A DNA stretch of 64,000 bases from Mixophyes australis (GCA_036250195.1 JAVHZZ010000006.1:167234424-167298423), one strand, 5' to 3'; numbered from the stretch's first letter, positions 11,428 through 23,080 are shown. The notes: generated by a model not told the origin, from the letters alone. Made by a program: numbers and translations.

Positions 11428-13117
11428 CAGGGCCGTAGCGAGGGTGGTGCCGGCGGTGCCGCCGCCCCGGGCGCCATGGCACCCTGTCAGTACACAAATG
11501 TGGGTCTGCTGCAGAGTCAGCTGTTCCATCCTGTAAGAAAGGTGCACTAAGGAGCTCCTGTGTAGTAAAGCACAGGACACTCCTCCCTGAGGCCGTTCTG
11601 CCTGCCCTCCAACACAGTGATGATCGAGAAGCTCCCCCGAGGTCAGCCCTGAAGCTCCTGCATAATTATGGTGAGTGCCCAGCAGAGAGCGCCCCGCCCC
11701 CTGGACAGCCCATCAGCTTCTACTTGAATATAAACATGTCGGGAGCTGCAGCTATGTAGGTAAGTAATTATCTGTCACTCCCCCCCCAGCATGTCTCTCT
11801 GTCTCTCTGTCTCTGCCCCCTAGGCAGCCTGTCTCTCCCTACGAGCCAGACTGTCTCTCTCCCCACCAGCCAGACTGTCTCTCTGCCCACCAGCCAGACT
11901 GTCTCCCTGTCTCTCTCCCCCCCCAGCCAGGCTGTCTCTCTGTCTCTCTCTCCCCCCCCAGCTAGCCTGTCTCTCTCTCCCCCCCAGCCAGCCTGTCTCT
12001 CTCTCCCCCCCAGCCAGCCTGTCTCTCTCTCCCCCCCAGCCAGCCTGTCTCTCTCTCCCCCCCAGCCAGCCTGTCTCTCTCTCCCCCCCCAGCCAGCCTG
12101 TCTCTCTCTCCCCCCCAGCCAGCCTGTCTCTCTCTCCCCCCAGCCAACCTGTCTCTCTCTCCACCCCCCAGCCAGCCTGTCTCTCTCCCCCCCAGCCAGC
12201 CTGTCTCTCTCTCCCCCACAGCCATTCTGTCTCTCTCTTCCCCCCCAGCCATCCTGTCTCTCTCTCCCCAGCCAGCCTGTCTCTCTCCCCCCCAGCCAGC
12301 CTGTCTCTCTCTCCCCCCCAGCCATCCTGTATCTCTCTCCCCCCCAGCCATCCTGTATCTCTCTCCCCCCAGCCATCCTGTCTCTCTCTCCCCCCCAGCC
12401 AGCCTGTCTCTCTCCCCCCCAGCATGTCTCTCTCCCCCCCCCCAGCCAGCCTGCCTCTCTCTCCACCCCCCAGCCAGCCTGTCTCTCCCCATCCAGCCTG
12501 TCTCTCCCCCCCCAGCCGGCCTGTCTCTCTCTCTCTCCCTCCCCCCCAGCCGGCCTGTCTCTCTCCCCCTTCCCCAGCCAGCCTGTCTCTTCCCTCCCAA
12601 CCTGTGAATCTCTCCCCCCTCCCAAATTGTGAATCCCCCAACCTGTGGATCTCTCTCTACCCCTCCCCAGTCTATTAACTTCTGTCTTTCACTCTTTCCC
12701 CTTCTTTTGACTCCCCCTCAGTGTGTGTGTCTGATTAGTAAACATGAGTACTTTGTTTAATGAAAGGGCTGGTTAGAGGAGGGAGGCCTAGAGTATTCAC
12801 TAGTTGCTTTCCTTGTGGTGAATAATAACTTTTTTTCAAACAGGGTCCCAACAGGATCCAGCCAAGCAGCAAGTGAGCTTAAGATGCCAGCAGCAGCAGC
12901 ACTAGGTAGTCAAACCACAAGAACAGGTAGGAGAGAGTTGGACAGCCCCCCCCCCCCCCCCCCCGCACCACAGTAGGATGGCTACTTCTCTTCCAGCTGT
13001 GCACACATTGGGAGGCAGCATATACTCCCACCAAAATTGTGTGTGTGTGGGGGGGGGGGGGGGGGGAGCCAATGGTGTCTCTTGCCCAATGCACTAAAAT
13101 CTCTAGTTACGGCTCTG
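11428..13117. mobile_element. Non-autonomous hAT element with an internal minisatellite
   Basis: The ends are CAGGGCCGTAGCGAG and CTCTAGTTACGGCTCTG, with a perfect 8 bp duplication TCTCGCTA (11420-11427 and 13118-13125). It contains the CT-rich minisatellite 11775-12605, a G/C homopolymer pair (poly-C near 12947-12964, poly-G near 13049-13066), and no transposase. It sits between the two inverted arms at 10020 and 13765. Confidence 0.9.
11775..12605 (+). repeat. Minisatellite, ~26-30 bp unit, about 30 copies
   Basis: Repeats of AGCCAGCCTGTCTCTCTC plus a variable C run. Because stop codons are rare in the unit, long frames rich in Gly, Glu, Arg and Trp open on the minus strand (for example 11768-12625). 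They have no start context or homology and are rejected as genes. Confidence 0.97.
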
Positions 13118-13764
13118 TCTCGCTATACTCCACGCCTAAAAAGACAGTCATCTTGGGAGGACACAGCAGCGCACCAACCCCATAGGGGTAATTCTATTAC
13201 TACAAATATTCTGCAACATTGGATCGGACCATTATACTATTCAATCAGCATTATGACATCACATTAATGCCGATCATGAGTACCGGAACTTTACTAACAC
13301 TACAGCTCTAGGACTCTGAGCTTGCTTTCCAAACTAGCTGCATATTGTCTGACTTTGCTCTCTGATATTTACCGTTGCCTCCGATAACGCTACCATTTAT
13401 CCCAGTGTGAGGCATTGCCTGGTCATATATTCAGAGATTGTGACTCTAAGTACAACTTGGATTATGTACTTTTTTGGGACTCATTATACCTATACAGCTT
13501 CCTTGGGACCTCTGTGTCCAATTCTATAGGAATATTGCAAGTTGTCTAGGTTTGAACCAAGGCGACTATTTGTCTATATCACGATTGTTTATGCCAATTT
13601 ATATGTGACATGTCTGTTTACTATTATTGATATTGCAACCTTATTTTATGTGATATCACTGTACAATTTGTCACCAAATAAACCATTATTTCTATACATA
13701 TTACTTATGTGTGCGCTAAGGGGACACTATACTTAAACCTACCTCCTCCTGTAGAGGACCTGTC

Positions 13765-13995
13765 ACCTCAGGGACAGAGGGTTTGTGTTTATTTAATTTA
13801 AACTTCATGGTGTTTGTAGATATTTAGCTTGCAGAGTGGTCTATACATACATGTTTTAAAACCTCCAAAATGTGTTTCTGGAAATGTAAAGATCGTTGGT
13901 TTATGGTTTCATGGAAAAATGTCAAACCTGTTCTTTATTACAACCAGCCTTTTGTTATTGCTGAATCCGTTTTATTCCATGGCCAGGCTGTTTCC
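13765..13995 (-). repeat. Inverted repeat arm (partner at 10020-10245)
   Basis: Reverse complement of 10020-10245, with a few substitutions and small gaps. See that entry. Confidence 0.75.
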
Positions 13996-14049
13996 CGTTT
14001 CTATAGTGGAGAGGTCAGATTAACACTGGCAGCGTACTTACAGTCTGGT

Positions 14050-14800
14050 TAATGAGGCTGGGAACAGATTACTGCAAGCCCTGCCATAGTTGATGATACT
14101 GGCATAGGCAACACGAGCAAAATGAAAATTTGCCAACATTTGCAGCTTTGTTTTCTGTTAGTAACTTTGATCCATTTGACCTGGAAGATATTTTCTGAAT
14201 TCAACTGTTTAGTTCACTGACTTAACCTTGTTCTATTTAACTGGCTTGTATAAAATATAAGGGCTGCATCAAGTAATGAGGTAATTAAGTTAGAAAACTG
14301 GTGCACAACTTGGGAACATACAAATATATCCTGCATGAAATGGTGATGAGTCTCTGTATTTTATGCAGGTAATGATTGCCAAGAAGTTTGAAAAATTCAT
14401 ACAAATGGTTTAGTTTAAATTTAAATGTTGAAACTTTATTGATACACTTATATAACTATAAAAATACCTGCGATTGTAATGAATAGATGAAAGTATTAGT
14501 CATATAAAATGTATAATTTGCTCAACACCACAATCAATGTTACTTTCTTGCTAAGTTCCTAACACTCTCCAGTTTTTATGTTGACATAATAGATAATAAG
14601 CACCTGATATCATATGTTTCTGAGTAGAGGATACTGCAGATGTACAGATAACAGTAAAATCAGTATTCAACGTGACAGAAAAATTCTTATCTCCCGTAGG
14701 AAGTGATGCATCAAAATGGTGTAAATGAAAATCAAATTGACATCTATGAATTAGTACATTTTAAAGAATCTGACCAGACCACTTAAGACGGGTTGGGTAC
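14050..14800. other. Intergenic, nothing recognised
   Basis: AT-rich unique-looking sequence with no ORF, repeat border or RNA gene that I can support. Confidence 0.4.
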
Positions 14801-14805
14801 GTTAT

Positions 14806-15217
14806 AGCGACGATCTAAACGCCGACACTACATACCCCGAAATGAGGACATCGGAGCTCTCATTGGCGACAGAGCGGTAATACCGAGAGCTTGAAATGGA
14901 GACTTTAAACAAATCCGAGTGTTGAAGATCCCGGCACACTACAATGACGTCACTTTGAAGGGCCACGCTATCATTCGTGCTGTTAAGGTGGTAATTTAAG
15001 GAGACACCAGCTGAACAATGTTCTTTAGAAAGCCTTGTACAGCCTGTGCCTCCTTAAATTACTACCTTAACAGCATGAATGACGTGGCCCTTCAATGTAA
15101 CGTCATTTCCACGTTTAAAGTTTCCATTTCAAGCTGTCGGTATTACCGCTCTGTCGCCAATGAGAGCTTCAGTGTCCTCATGTCGGGGTTTGTAGTGTCT
15201 GCGTTTAGATCGTCGCT
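14806..15217. mobile_element. Foldback MITE, nearly full-length palindrome
   Basis: The left arm starts AGCGACGATCTAAACGC and the right arm ends GCGTTTAGATCGTCGCT. Pairing continues inward through CGGTAATACCG, AATGACGTCA and GGTGGTAATTTAAGGAG (14986-15002, paired with 15050-15066). A ~47 base loop lies in the centre. It has arms of about 195 bp with scattered mismatches. The flanking bases suggest a TA or TTA target, which is not certain. Confidence 0.85.
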
Positions 15218-16468
15218 TTAATGACTACTATTTCTTAAATCATGTGCAACCCCACATCCTCCTCACCTATCTAGTTCAGGTGCTTATTGAGATGAGATAC
15301 ATAGCAACCAATTAGACATTACTTTTTATCTGTCTAGTGTTACACATGAAAACAAATACCTGATTTGCTGCTAAATGTTTAGTACAGATTGTACCTTTGA
15401 GCAACAGTAATAAATAAACCTCACATAATCTTTCTCTATTATGAAAAGAAAAGCAGAATAGTATCAGCTTCCCAGTGAACAGGAAGCCGAGAATGCAACC
15501 CTGATGGGCTGATTATGAAATTGACATTTAATATAATTTAAATTTTCATTTATTTAATGGAAATGCAGACACGGTCACAGTAAGGTAAGTATAATAAATA
15601 TAGTATATGCAGGTTAAGCAGTACCAGGATAAATTACAACGCGCAACACTCAACCTCATGGATTTCAGTGGCAAAATTATCCATTATAGATCCCAGCCCT
15701 GTTAATTATTGAATTAATTTAATTATTTAATTGGTAATTGAATAAGATAGTACAGTGTTGTTTATACTAAGATATATGTATTGTTAAAATCCTGCATATT
15801 TTTATCTAATTACACAATGCCATCTCAAAATGATGTGTAGAAGGAATACAATATACAGGGAGGAATACAGTGTAAGTCAACAAACTTCACATGGATTAAT
15901 TCTGCATATTTAATTTAATTACAGGGTGCAAATGTCTGCTGCATCAATCACCACTGTTGGCTGGGAAGTTTATACACTCAACTGAATTCGGGACTCTCTG
16001 AATTATGTTATTACCCAGTAAATGTAACAAAGGCAAATCACATCTGTTAAAAAAAAACACAAGAAAATAATACTTAACATGGAGCAATATCAAAATCTGT
16101 GATTTTTGCACTTTTTTACATTTTTTTTACAATTACATAGATAATTATATTTGCAGATGTTTAGCAATTTCCCCTCATCTTGTTATTTATGTGCCATTAG
16201 GGTATAGGACTAAAGACTATTTTCTCTGTAATTTTGTTGCATGTATCTTGTTGTCTTTTATATTAGGCACAGGAAATGTTATCATAATCTTGGAGTTCTT
16301 TACATTGTGGCCTTTATAAGCGGCAGTTATTTATACAGTATTGAGTATTGTCCCGTTTTATTAATAAAATTCCAATATCTTTCATAGCTTCTAAATTGTC
16401 CTTTTCTTCTTTTGGGCCTGATATGTATATTTGTATGCTCATGCTCCCAATATTAACGGTTTAGCTAG
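15218..16468. other. Intergenic, nothing recognised
   Basis: AT-rich sequence without supported genes. No repeat ends are visible. Confidence 0.4.
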
Positions 16469-16471
16469 ACA

Positions 16472-17538
16472 GGGCCTAATTTATTAAGACACACAAAGTG
16501 AACGTAATTTTCATTTTTGTCAAACCGCACATAAATCAGGTATACGCACATCTGTATGCAACAAGGAGCGGATGTAAAGGCACGTTTTTTGTTGAATACG
16601 GGTCTAGGTGCATGCTGTTCTAACAGATACACTGCAGGATACGTCCAATACATATGTGAAATATAAAGACCCAAACGAATTAATGTAAAAAAATAAAATT
16701 CTATTAATGTCACTTGTTAATAATATAGGGCCTGATTCATTAAGGAAAGTTAAGCAAGACATTGAGTAGGTTTTCTTACTTAAGTTTTCTGGACAAAACC
16801 ATGTTGCAATCAATGCAAGGGGTGCAAATGAGTTTTTTTATTTTGCACAAGTAAGTATAAGTTAGATACTGTCTGTTTTACATGTAGCACACAAATGCTT
16901 GATAGCTTTTTTGTACACTGAAATTTAAGGTTGATCTAGGAAAAAAACAACTCAGTATTTAACCTATGTGCAAAATAAAAAATAATTTGCATCCCTTGCA
17001 TTGTAACATGGTTTTGTCTTGGAGAAAACATAAGTAAAAAAAAAATGAGCACTTTCCTTAATGAATCAGGCTCATAGTCATTAATGACAAGACATAAAAA
17101 AAGAAGTGTGTTTTTTTCTTCTTTTTCCCCATAAAATACATGTTATAAATGTCCACTGTACATAAAATGCATTTTTACAGTTGCTCCTATTTGAAGACAT
17201 GTTCTGGCATACATACACGACCGTCATGACTAGCAATCGGCACTTACACCAGACCTGTAGCTGGTGCAAGTGATGCGACAGAAAACACATACCTTGGAAA
17301 TGCCCAAAGAATAAATCGGATTGTTGCGTGTGCTCCAGCTTGGCGCTTCCTTACTGTGCATTCTCCTCCCCATTCCGCCCATTAAATCGTAGGCTGTAGT
17401 AAGGGTCCTTTGTGCTCAAAGATGAATTGGATGTTGCTGCATTCACTGGAAGATCGTTTGGTTCCGGACATGTGCAGAGCGAATTTTACGCAAAATACGG
17501 CATGTGTTGGCATTTACGTTCCTTAATGAATCAGGCCC
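16472..17538. mobile_element. GGGCCTAA-type MITE (3 bp TSD), host of a nested relative
   Basis: The ends are GGGCCTAATTTATTAAG and CTTAATGAATCAGGCCC, with ACA on both sides (16469-16471 and 17539-17541). It is about 718 bp without the nested element at 16728-17073 and its duplicated ATA. Non-autonomous. Confidence 0.75.
16728..17073. mobile_element. GGGCCTGA-type MITE nested in a relative
   Basis: The ends are GGGCCTGATTCATTAAGGAA and TTTCCTTAATGAATCAGGCTC. A 3 bp duplication ATA is at 16725-16727 and 17074-17076. The interior pairs in long imperfect palindromes, as in the copies at 26479-26796 and 63634-63938. Confidence 0.85.
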
Positions 17539-17541
17539 ACA

Positions 17542-18090
17542 ATGTTTAACTGCACCCTGTACATTTCCACTTTAATGCTTTGTGGTGTTGTAGCTGGTTT
17601 AATGTTTGTTTTGTGATATTGTTTGGGGCATGGATGTGTTTATATATACAGGATGCAAATAAAAAGTATTTTCTTTAAACAAACTGCATTATTTTCTAAA
17701 CATTAAAAGTTTTGTTAATTTTTTTTTATTTTTTTCTAGTGCCAACTAAAACAGATTTCCTTCTTCAATGTGTAGCATCATCTTGTGGTACTCTTAGAAA
17801 ACTACATCAAATAGCAGTAAGAATCAACTCTACAGAATTTTTTAATATGGTAACTATGAGTCCTCAAATATTAAATTTATTTTATTTAAAGTACAGGAAA
17901 AAGAAGGCATAGCGAAACAAAAAGAAAAACTTAAAGATGGGTGACTAAAATGATCAATTTTTAATATTCATAAAAATATTCTTCAGCAACTATAAAAACA
18001 GATAGAGAAGTCCCCTGATACACAGCAACCTCTGTACTGGTGCTTGTCCGGAAAGGAACAGAACTTACAGTGATAGATAAAAATGATGAA
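17542..18090. other. Intergenic; one exon-like open stretch of unknown meaning
   Basis: At 17719-17913 a T-rich tract ending CTAG is followed by an open frame of about 57 codons ending in TAG (residues include TDFLLQCVASSCG). I recognise no protein family and see no donor or partner exon, so it is not called a gene. Confidence 0.35.
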
Positions 18091-18094
18091 ACTG

Positions 18095-18440
18095 AACGTA
18101 GGCAGCTGCCAGGGGTAACTACAAACCACAGTACTGGTGAGAGTCCAGAGATTTGAGGAAACTAGTTATTGGGCGGTTGCCAGGGGTAACTGCAACCCAC
18201 AGTACCGGTGAGAGTCTGGAGATTTAGGGGAAACAGTTCTTAGGCAGTTGTCAGGGGTAACTACAACCCACAGTACTGGTGAGAGTCCGGAGATTTGAGG
18301 AAAATAGTTCTTGGGCAGTTGCCAGGGGTAACTGCAACTCACAGTACCGGTGAGAGTCCGGAGATTTAGGGGAAAATAGTTCTTAGGCAGTTGTCAGGGA
18401 TAACTACAACCCACAGTACCAGTGAGAGTCCAGAGATTCA
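18095..18440. repeat. Tandem repeat, ~82 bp unit with alternating A/B variants
   Basis: About 4.5 units share GGGGTAACT.CAACCCACAG and GGTGAGAGTCCGGAGATTT. Odd and even units differ in linked ways (for example TTGCCAGG with AACTGCAAC against TTGTCAGG with AACTACAAC), giving a dimeric period near 163 bp. Confidence 0.9.
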
Positions 18441-18444
18441 TAAT

Positions 18445-19317
18445 AATGGAAGGAATTGCATTTATACCCTACTACAACTGGATTCTTTTAGATTAGTACA
18501 TATCTTCTAAATTCGAGCTAATGCCTGACAATCATAAGGCGATACATTGTAGAATATAGTTCACAGATCTCCATGGATTTATATAATCCCTCTCATGGTG
18601 TTGTCTTTAGAGTCTGAGACTAGTCACTACTTTTTGGAACCCATCACCTCCTACTCTGTACTCCCCTACACTTCCATCCCTTGATGTTACTACAATGTTT
18701 TACTTGCTTTCCAGTCTTCTCCTCCTTCAATGTTTTTGTATTTTCAGGTCCAGAACACAGGGATTGCACTCTGTACTTGTGATTTCAAGATGCTCCATGT
18801 ACTTTCTCCTGGGCATAATGCCCATTGCTGGCTTTCTGGTGCTCTTTGCACCAGTCCATACTTTACCTTTCCAGTGCTATATGCCGATGGCTTGCAAGCT
18901 GATTGGTCTTATACTTTCCACCCCTTAAACGCTCCCCCAAACCCCTAAGTCTCCATTGCTACAGGTTCTCCTAAATCTGGTTACTGCAAAGCTGAGTCCT
19001 CCTACAGAGACTCCTTGTTAAACTTCTCCCTCTATCATAATTCCCAAGTCTTACATTACATTAAGGGGCATAACAGCCTTCAGAAAAGAGGCAAACTCTT
19101 CTCTCCCCTTAGAATATTTAATTGGGATCTACCATTAATCCAAGAAAGCCTTTACTCACAATGACTCCTCCATGATTTATTCTTTAGGAGCCTCATTTAG
19201 AGTGGGACACATTTTGTGGTCACAGCATATGTGTAAAAATTATCATGCAAAAAGTGTACTTATGTGTATACACCAAAATCAAAATACTGCAGAATTTAAT
19301 ATTTAATAACATTATCT
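18445..19317. other. Intergenic; lone MITE end at 19190
   Basis: Pyrimidine-rich 18600-19060 looks LTR-like but no borders were found. At 19192 GAGCCTCATTTAGAGT matches one end of the 43976-44241 element, with no partner end. Confidence 0.4.
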
Positions 19318-20383
19318 CGTGATAATGGCACCTGTCAAAGAATGGGATATATTAGGCAGCAAGTGAACAGTCAGTACATGATGTTGATGTGTTGGAAGCA
19401 GGAAAACTGGGCAAGCATATGGATCTGAGCAACTTTGACATGGGCCAGAGCATCTCCAAAATGGCAGGTCTTGTGGGATGTTCCCGGTATGCAGTGGTTA
19501 GTACCTACCAAAAGTGGTATAATGAAGGACAACCAGTGAACTGACAACAGGGTCACAGGCACCCAAGGTTCATTGATGTTCGTGGGAATCAAAGTCTAGA
19601 CCGCCTGGTCCCATCCAACAGAAGAGATACTGCAATACAAATTGCTGAAAAAGTTAATGCTGGCTATAACAGAAAGGTGTCAGAACACACAGTGCATCAC
19701 AGCTTGCTGTGTATGGGGCTGCACAGCCACAGACAGGTCAGAATGCCCATGCTGACCCCTGTCCACCGCCAAAAGCACCTGCAATGGGTATGTGAGTGTC
19801 AGAACTGGACCATGGAGCAAAGGAAGAAGGTGGTCTGGTCTCATGTATTACACTTTTTATTACTTCATGTGGACGACCTGGTGCATGCACGTCGTTTACC
19901 TGGGAAGAAATGGTACCAGGATGCACTATGTGAAGAAGGCAAGAAGGCAGAGTCAGTGTGACACATCTCACCTAGCTAAACATTGTTGAAGACCACGTAC
20001 ACCCCTTCATGATAATGGTATTCCCTGCTGGCAGTGGCCTCTTTCAGCAGGATAATGTGCCTTGCCACACTGCAAAAATTGTTCTGGAATGGTTTGAGGA
20101 ACATGACACAGAGTTCAAGGTGTTGACTTGGCCTCCAAATTTTCCACATCTCAATCAGATTAAGCATCTGTGGGATATGCTGGAAATACAAGTCGGAGCA
20201 ATGGAGGCCCCACCTTCAACTTACAGGACTCATGGTTAGCTGCGAAAATCTTGGTGCCAGATACCACAAGACACCTTCAGAGGTCTTGTGGAGTTCATGT
20301 CTTTACAGGTCAGAGCTATTTTGGTGGCACGAGGGGGACCTACACAATATTAGCCAGGTGGTTTTAATGTTGTGGCTGATCAT
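19318..20383 (+). mobile_element. Tc1/mariner element relic
   Basis: The right terminal repeat CAGGTGGTTTTAATGTTGTG is at 20355. The left terminal repeat is eroded, and the recognisable start is ATTATCTCGTGATAATGGCA. It contains a broken transposase (separate entry). The flanks are AT-rich and the TA duplication cannot be fixed on the left. Confidence 0.85.
19335..20240 (+). pseudogene. Tc1 transposase pseudogene
   Basis: Tc1 transposases cut and paste their element at TA sites with a DDE catalytic domain. Translated pieces here follow the family order. A helix-turn-helix region ([20 protein letters not shown]) lies near 19447-19510, a linker (RRDTAIQIAEKVNAG) near 19620-19665, the catalytic-domain start (NWTMEQRKKVVWSH) near 19803, and the C-terminal motif (LFQQDNVPCHTAKIVLEWF, then WPPNFPHLNQIKHLWD) near 20040-20180. 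At least three in-frame stops or shifts are seen: TGA near 19541, and further breaks near 19960-19990 and 20238. The first catalytic region reads WSH where family members carry WSDES, and about 60 codons between the catalytic blocks are deleted. It cannot encode an active enzyme. Confidence 0.88.
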
Positions 20384-20975
20384 TGAATATGTGCCTTACC
20401 AGGACCAACATAGATTCTACTCTAAATTGAGAGTCAAGCTATCCAGCCAGAAGAGGGGATGTCATAGTGTCAGACAACGTTAATGCAGTCCTTAACACCA
20501 GCCTTAATAGATCTTTTTATGTACCACATTCATCTGACAAGACAGATTTCCAAAGAGTCAAGGAGTCATGACTTTGTCAAACCCTACCTCCTATATGACT
20601 CCATTGTCCACTATGCCTACTCAAGGATCTATGATCTTGCCCAGCCACAAATTACTATGAAATAAAAATATGCTCACCAAAAGAAATATTACTCTTCCTT
20701 ACAGTAGGTAAAGGTTAAATGGAAACTTGAGTGATATGAGAATTCATGAATTCTTAGAATGATTAATAGGAAAGGCTTTCTTGCCACCAAGTCCTGGTGA
20801 AGAGAGTAATGTTTAGGCTATTGCTGCCCAGATATTCTATGAGTAACATCACTGTCTTGTTCCTATTGTAAACACAGCATTGCAGTGAGGATGCTGCATC
20901 TCTACAGAACACTCCCATTTGAGCATGTTCTACAACTAAAAAGGGACAGCAGAGAGAATGATTTTCAGCAGTGAG
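20384..20975. other. Intergenic, nothing recognised
   Basis: No gene or repeat border is supported. Short open frames near 20483-20665 have no recognisable homology. Confidence 0.4.
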
Positions 20976-21081
20976 TGTTAGGACTCTGTGTTAAGTCTTG
21001 CCATTGTTTTATACCTGGCTGCAGTACCTCTATGCCACCAGAGGTGCTGCTCTTCTACCATGGACATTTTCCCCTCACTGG

Positions 21082-21720
21082 TGTTATGAATCCCAGTGCA
21101 TTCACGAAGAGCAACAGTAGTGTAAGGCAAAGTGTCTTTATTCAGGTAAATATATTAACAAAGATAACTCAAATCCACGGATAACAGGTTCCAAAAGAGA
21201 CTGTATAGTAAAATGGGAGGAACAAGTATAATAAGTTTTACCCCAGTCCAGAAGGCACAAGGCTGTCCAGGAAAGCAGAGTCCAGGGATAAAGCAGTGAT
21301 CAGACAAACAAATCCAAATAGCCAGGCAGAGATCAAGCAAATTAGCGAGGTCCAGAAGTCTGTCCAAAAGGTCAGGGCAACAGGCAAAATAGCGTGGTCC
21401 AAGGTACAGGGAAATGATTCGGTGTCTCGGGCAAGGTCCAAGGTACAGGCAGGGGTCATACACAGAAGTTCAGTCCAGCAGGTATATATCAAATAGCACA
21501 GGAGCAGGTTAGCCGCAGTCAGGAACAAATGGGATGAACTGCTCAGAGCACAGCTAGAGGCAGGTACTTAAAGCAGTGCAACAGGTGCAGTTCAAATTAG
21601 CATCAGACAAGGAGATTAACTCCTTCAGGCATGTTGCAGAGTTCAGGAGCAGGACAGCAGCAGCACCTCTGATGGATTATAGGTACTGCTGCCAGATACA
21701 AAACAAAGGCAGTCATAACA
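21082..21720 (-). repeat. 3' LTR of the 21082-24536 element
   Basis: 639 bp, TGTTATGA..TAACA ends, nearly identical to 23890-24536. The minus-strand gag-like frame runs through the purine tract and stops inside this LTR at 21643-21645. Confidence 0.93.
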
Positions 21721-22426
21721 TAGCCCCCCCTTTAAGGAGCGGATGCTAGGAACTGACGCACAGGCTGGAACGGGCACAGAAAAATCTTGATCAGATGACT
21801 TGACTGTGGATGGACTGTACTTCTGACAAACGGCATTAACAAAATCCATGGTATTATGAATAATGGGGTCATTGGAACTTAGTAACGAGAAGGCCCAGGT
21901 TTGTGGATCCCCTCTAAAACACATAATAATTGAACCCACTTGGTTAAATTGGTCAACAAAATAATCCGGACATTCTTGAAACTGTTTCATGGAAAGTTCG
22001 AGTACCGTAACAAAATGTTTAATGTCTCCATCAAAGAAGACTGGAGGAGGATCTGATGACTCGGAAGAGGCTTTTGGGCATTCAGGCTCAATAGCAGTCT
22101 CTGGAGAGTACCCAGCTTGTGCAGCAGTCTCTAGAGAGTCCTCAACTAGAACGGCAGAGCAGGAGTCCATGACTGGGATGGCAAGTTGGGCACACTTGAC
22201 GGGAAGCCCGTACTGGGCACAGCACTCTGACTGGATTGCACTGTGAGATGCCTCAGAGCAGACAGCACTGTGAGATGCCTCAGAGCAGACAGCACTGTGA
22301 GATGCCTCAGAGCAGACAGTACCAAGTGGTAACTCGGGCTGGACCGCATGGACAGGCAACTCGGGCTGGACCGCATGGACAGGCAACTCGGGCTGGACCG
22401 CATGGACAGGCAACTCGGTAGGGGAC

Positions 22427-22790
22427 TGGAAGGACAGGGCCCTCTCTGGAACGGGCTGGAGGGACAGGGCCCTCTCTGGAACGGGCTGGAGGGACAGGGC
22501 CCTCTCTGGAACGGGCTGGAGGGACAGGGCCCTCTCTGGAACGGGCTGGAGGGACAGGGCCCTCTCTGGAACGGGCTGGAGGGACAGGGCCCTCTCTGGA
22601 ACGGGCTGGAGGGACAGGGCCCTCTCTGGAGCAGACTGTAAGGGCAGCGCCCTCTCTGGAGCAGACTGTAAGGGCAGCGCCCCTTCTGGAGCAGACTGTA
22701 AGGGCAGCGCCCCCTCTGGAGCAGACTGTAAGGGCAGCGCCCCCTCTGGAGCAGACTGTAAGGGCAGCGCCCCCTCTGGAGTTGAAGACT
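22427..22790. repeat. Two adjacent 30 bp coding minisatellites in the gag-like ORF
   Basis: Seven copies of GGGACAGGGCCCTCTCTGGA plus 10 bases (22442-22635 and edges) are followed by six copies of GCAGACTGTAAGGGCAGCGC plus 10 bases (22631-22780). The shared CCTCTGGA block suggests that one array arose from the other. Confidence 0.95.
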
Positions 22791-22792
22791 CG

Positions 22793-23080
22793 GGAGTAGA
22801 GGCAGCGGTTGAAGACCCGGGAGTAGAGGCAGCGGCTGAAGACCCCCGGGTCTAGAGGCAGCGGCTGAAGACCCGGGAGTAGAGGCAGCGGCTGAAGACC
22901 CGGGAGTAGAGGCAGCGGCTGAAGACCCGGGAGTAGAGGCAGCGGCTGAAGACCCGGGAGTAGAGGCAGCGGCTGAAGACCCGGGAGTAGAGGCAGCGGC
23001 TGAAGACCCGGGAGTAGAGGCAGCGGCTGAAGACCCGGGAGTAGAGGCAGCGGCTGAAGACCCGGGAGTAGAGGCAGCGG
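22793..23080. repeat. 27 bp coding minisatellite in the gag-like ORF, one unit of 29 bp
   Basis: About ten units of GAAGACCCGGGAGTAGAGGC plus AGCGGCT. The unit at 22839-22867 has CCCCCGGGTCTAG in place of CCCGGGAGTAG, two bases longer. Confidence 0.95.

Noticed and set aside
11768..12625. Open frames of 212-285 codons on the minus strand
   Set aside because: They are three frames of the same CT-rich minisatellite, with simple Gly/Glu/Arg/Trp repeats, no homology and no gene context.
17712..17912. Possible exon behind a T-rich tract ending CTAG
   Set aside because: No donor, no partner exon, and the 57 residues resemble no family I know.
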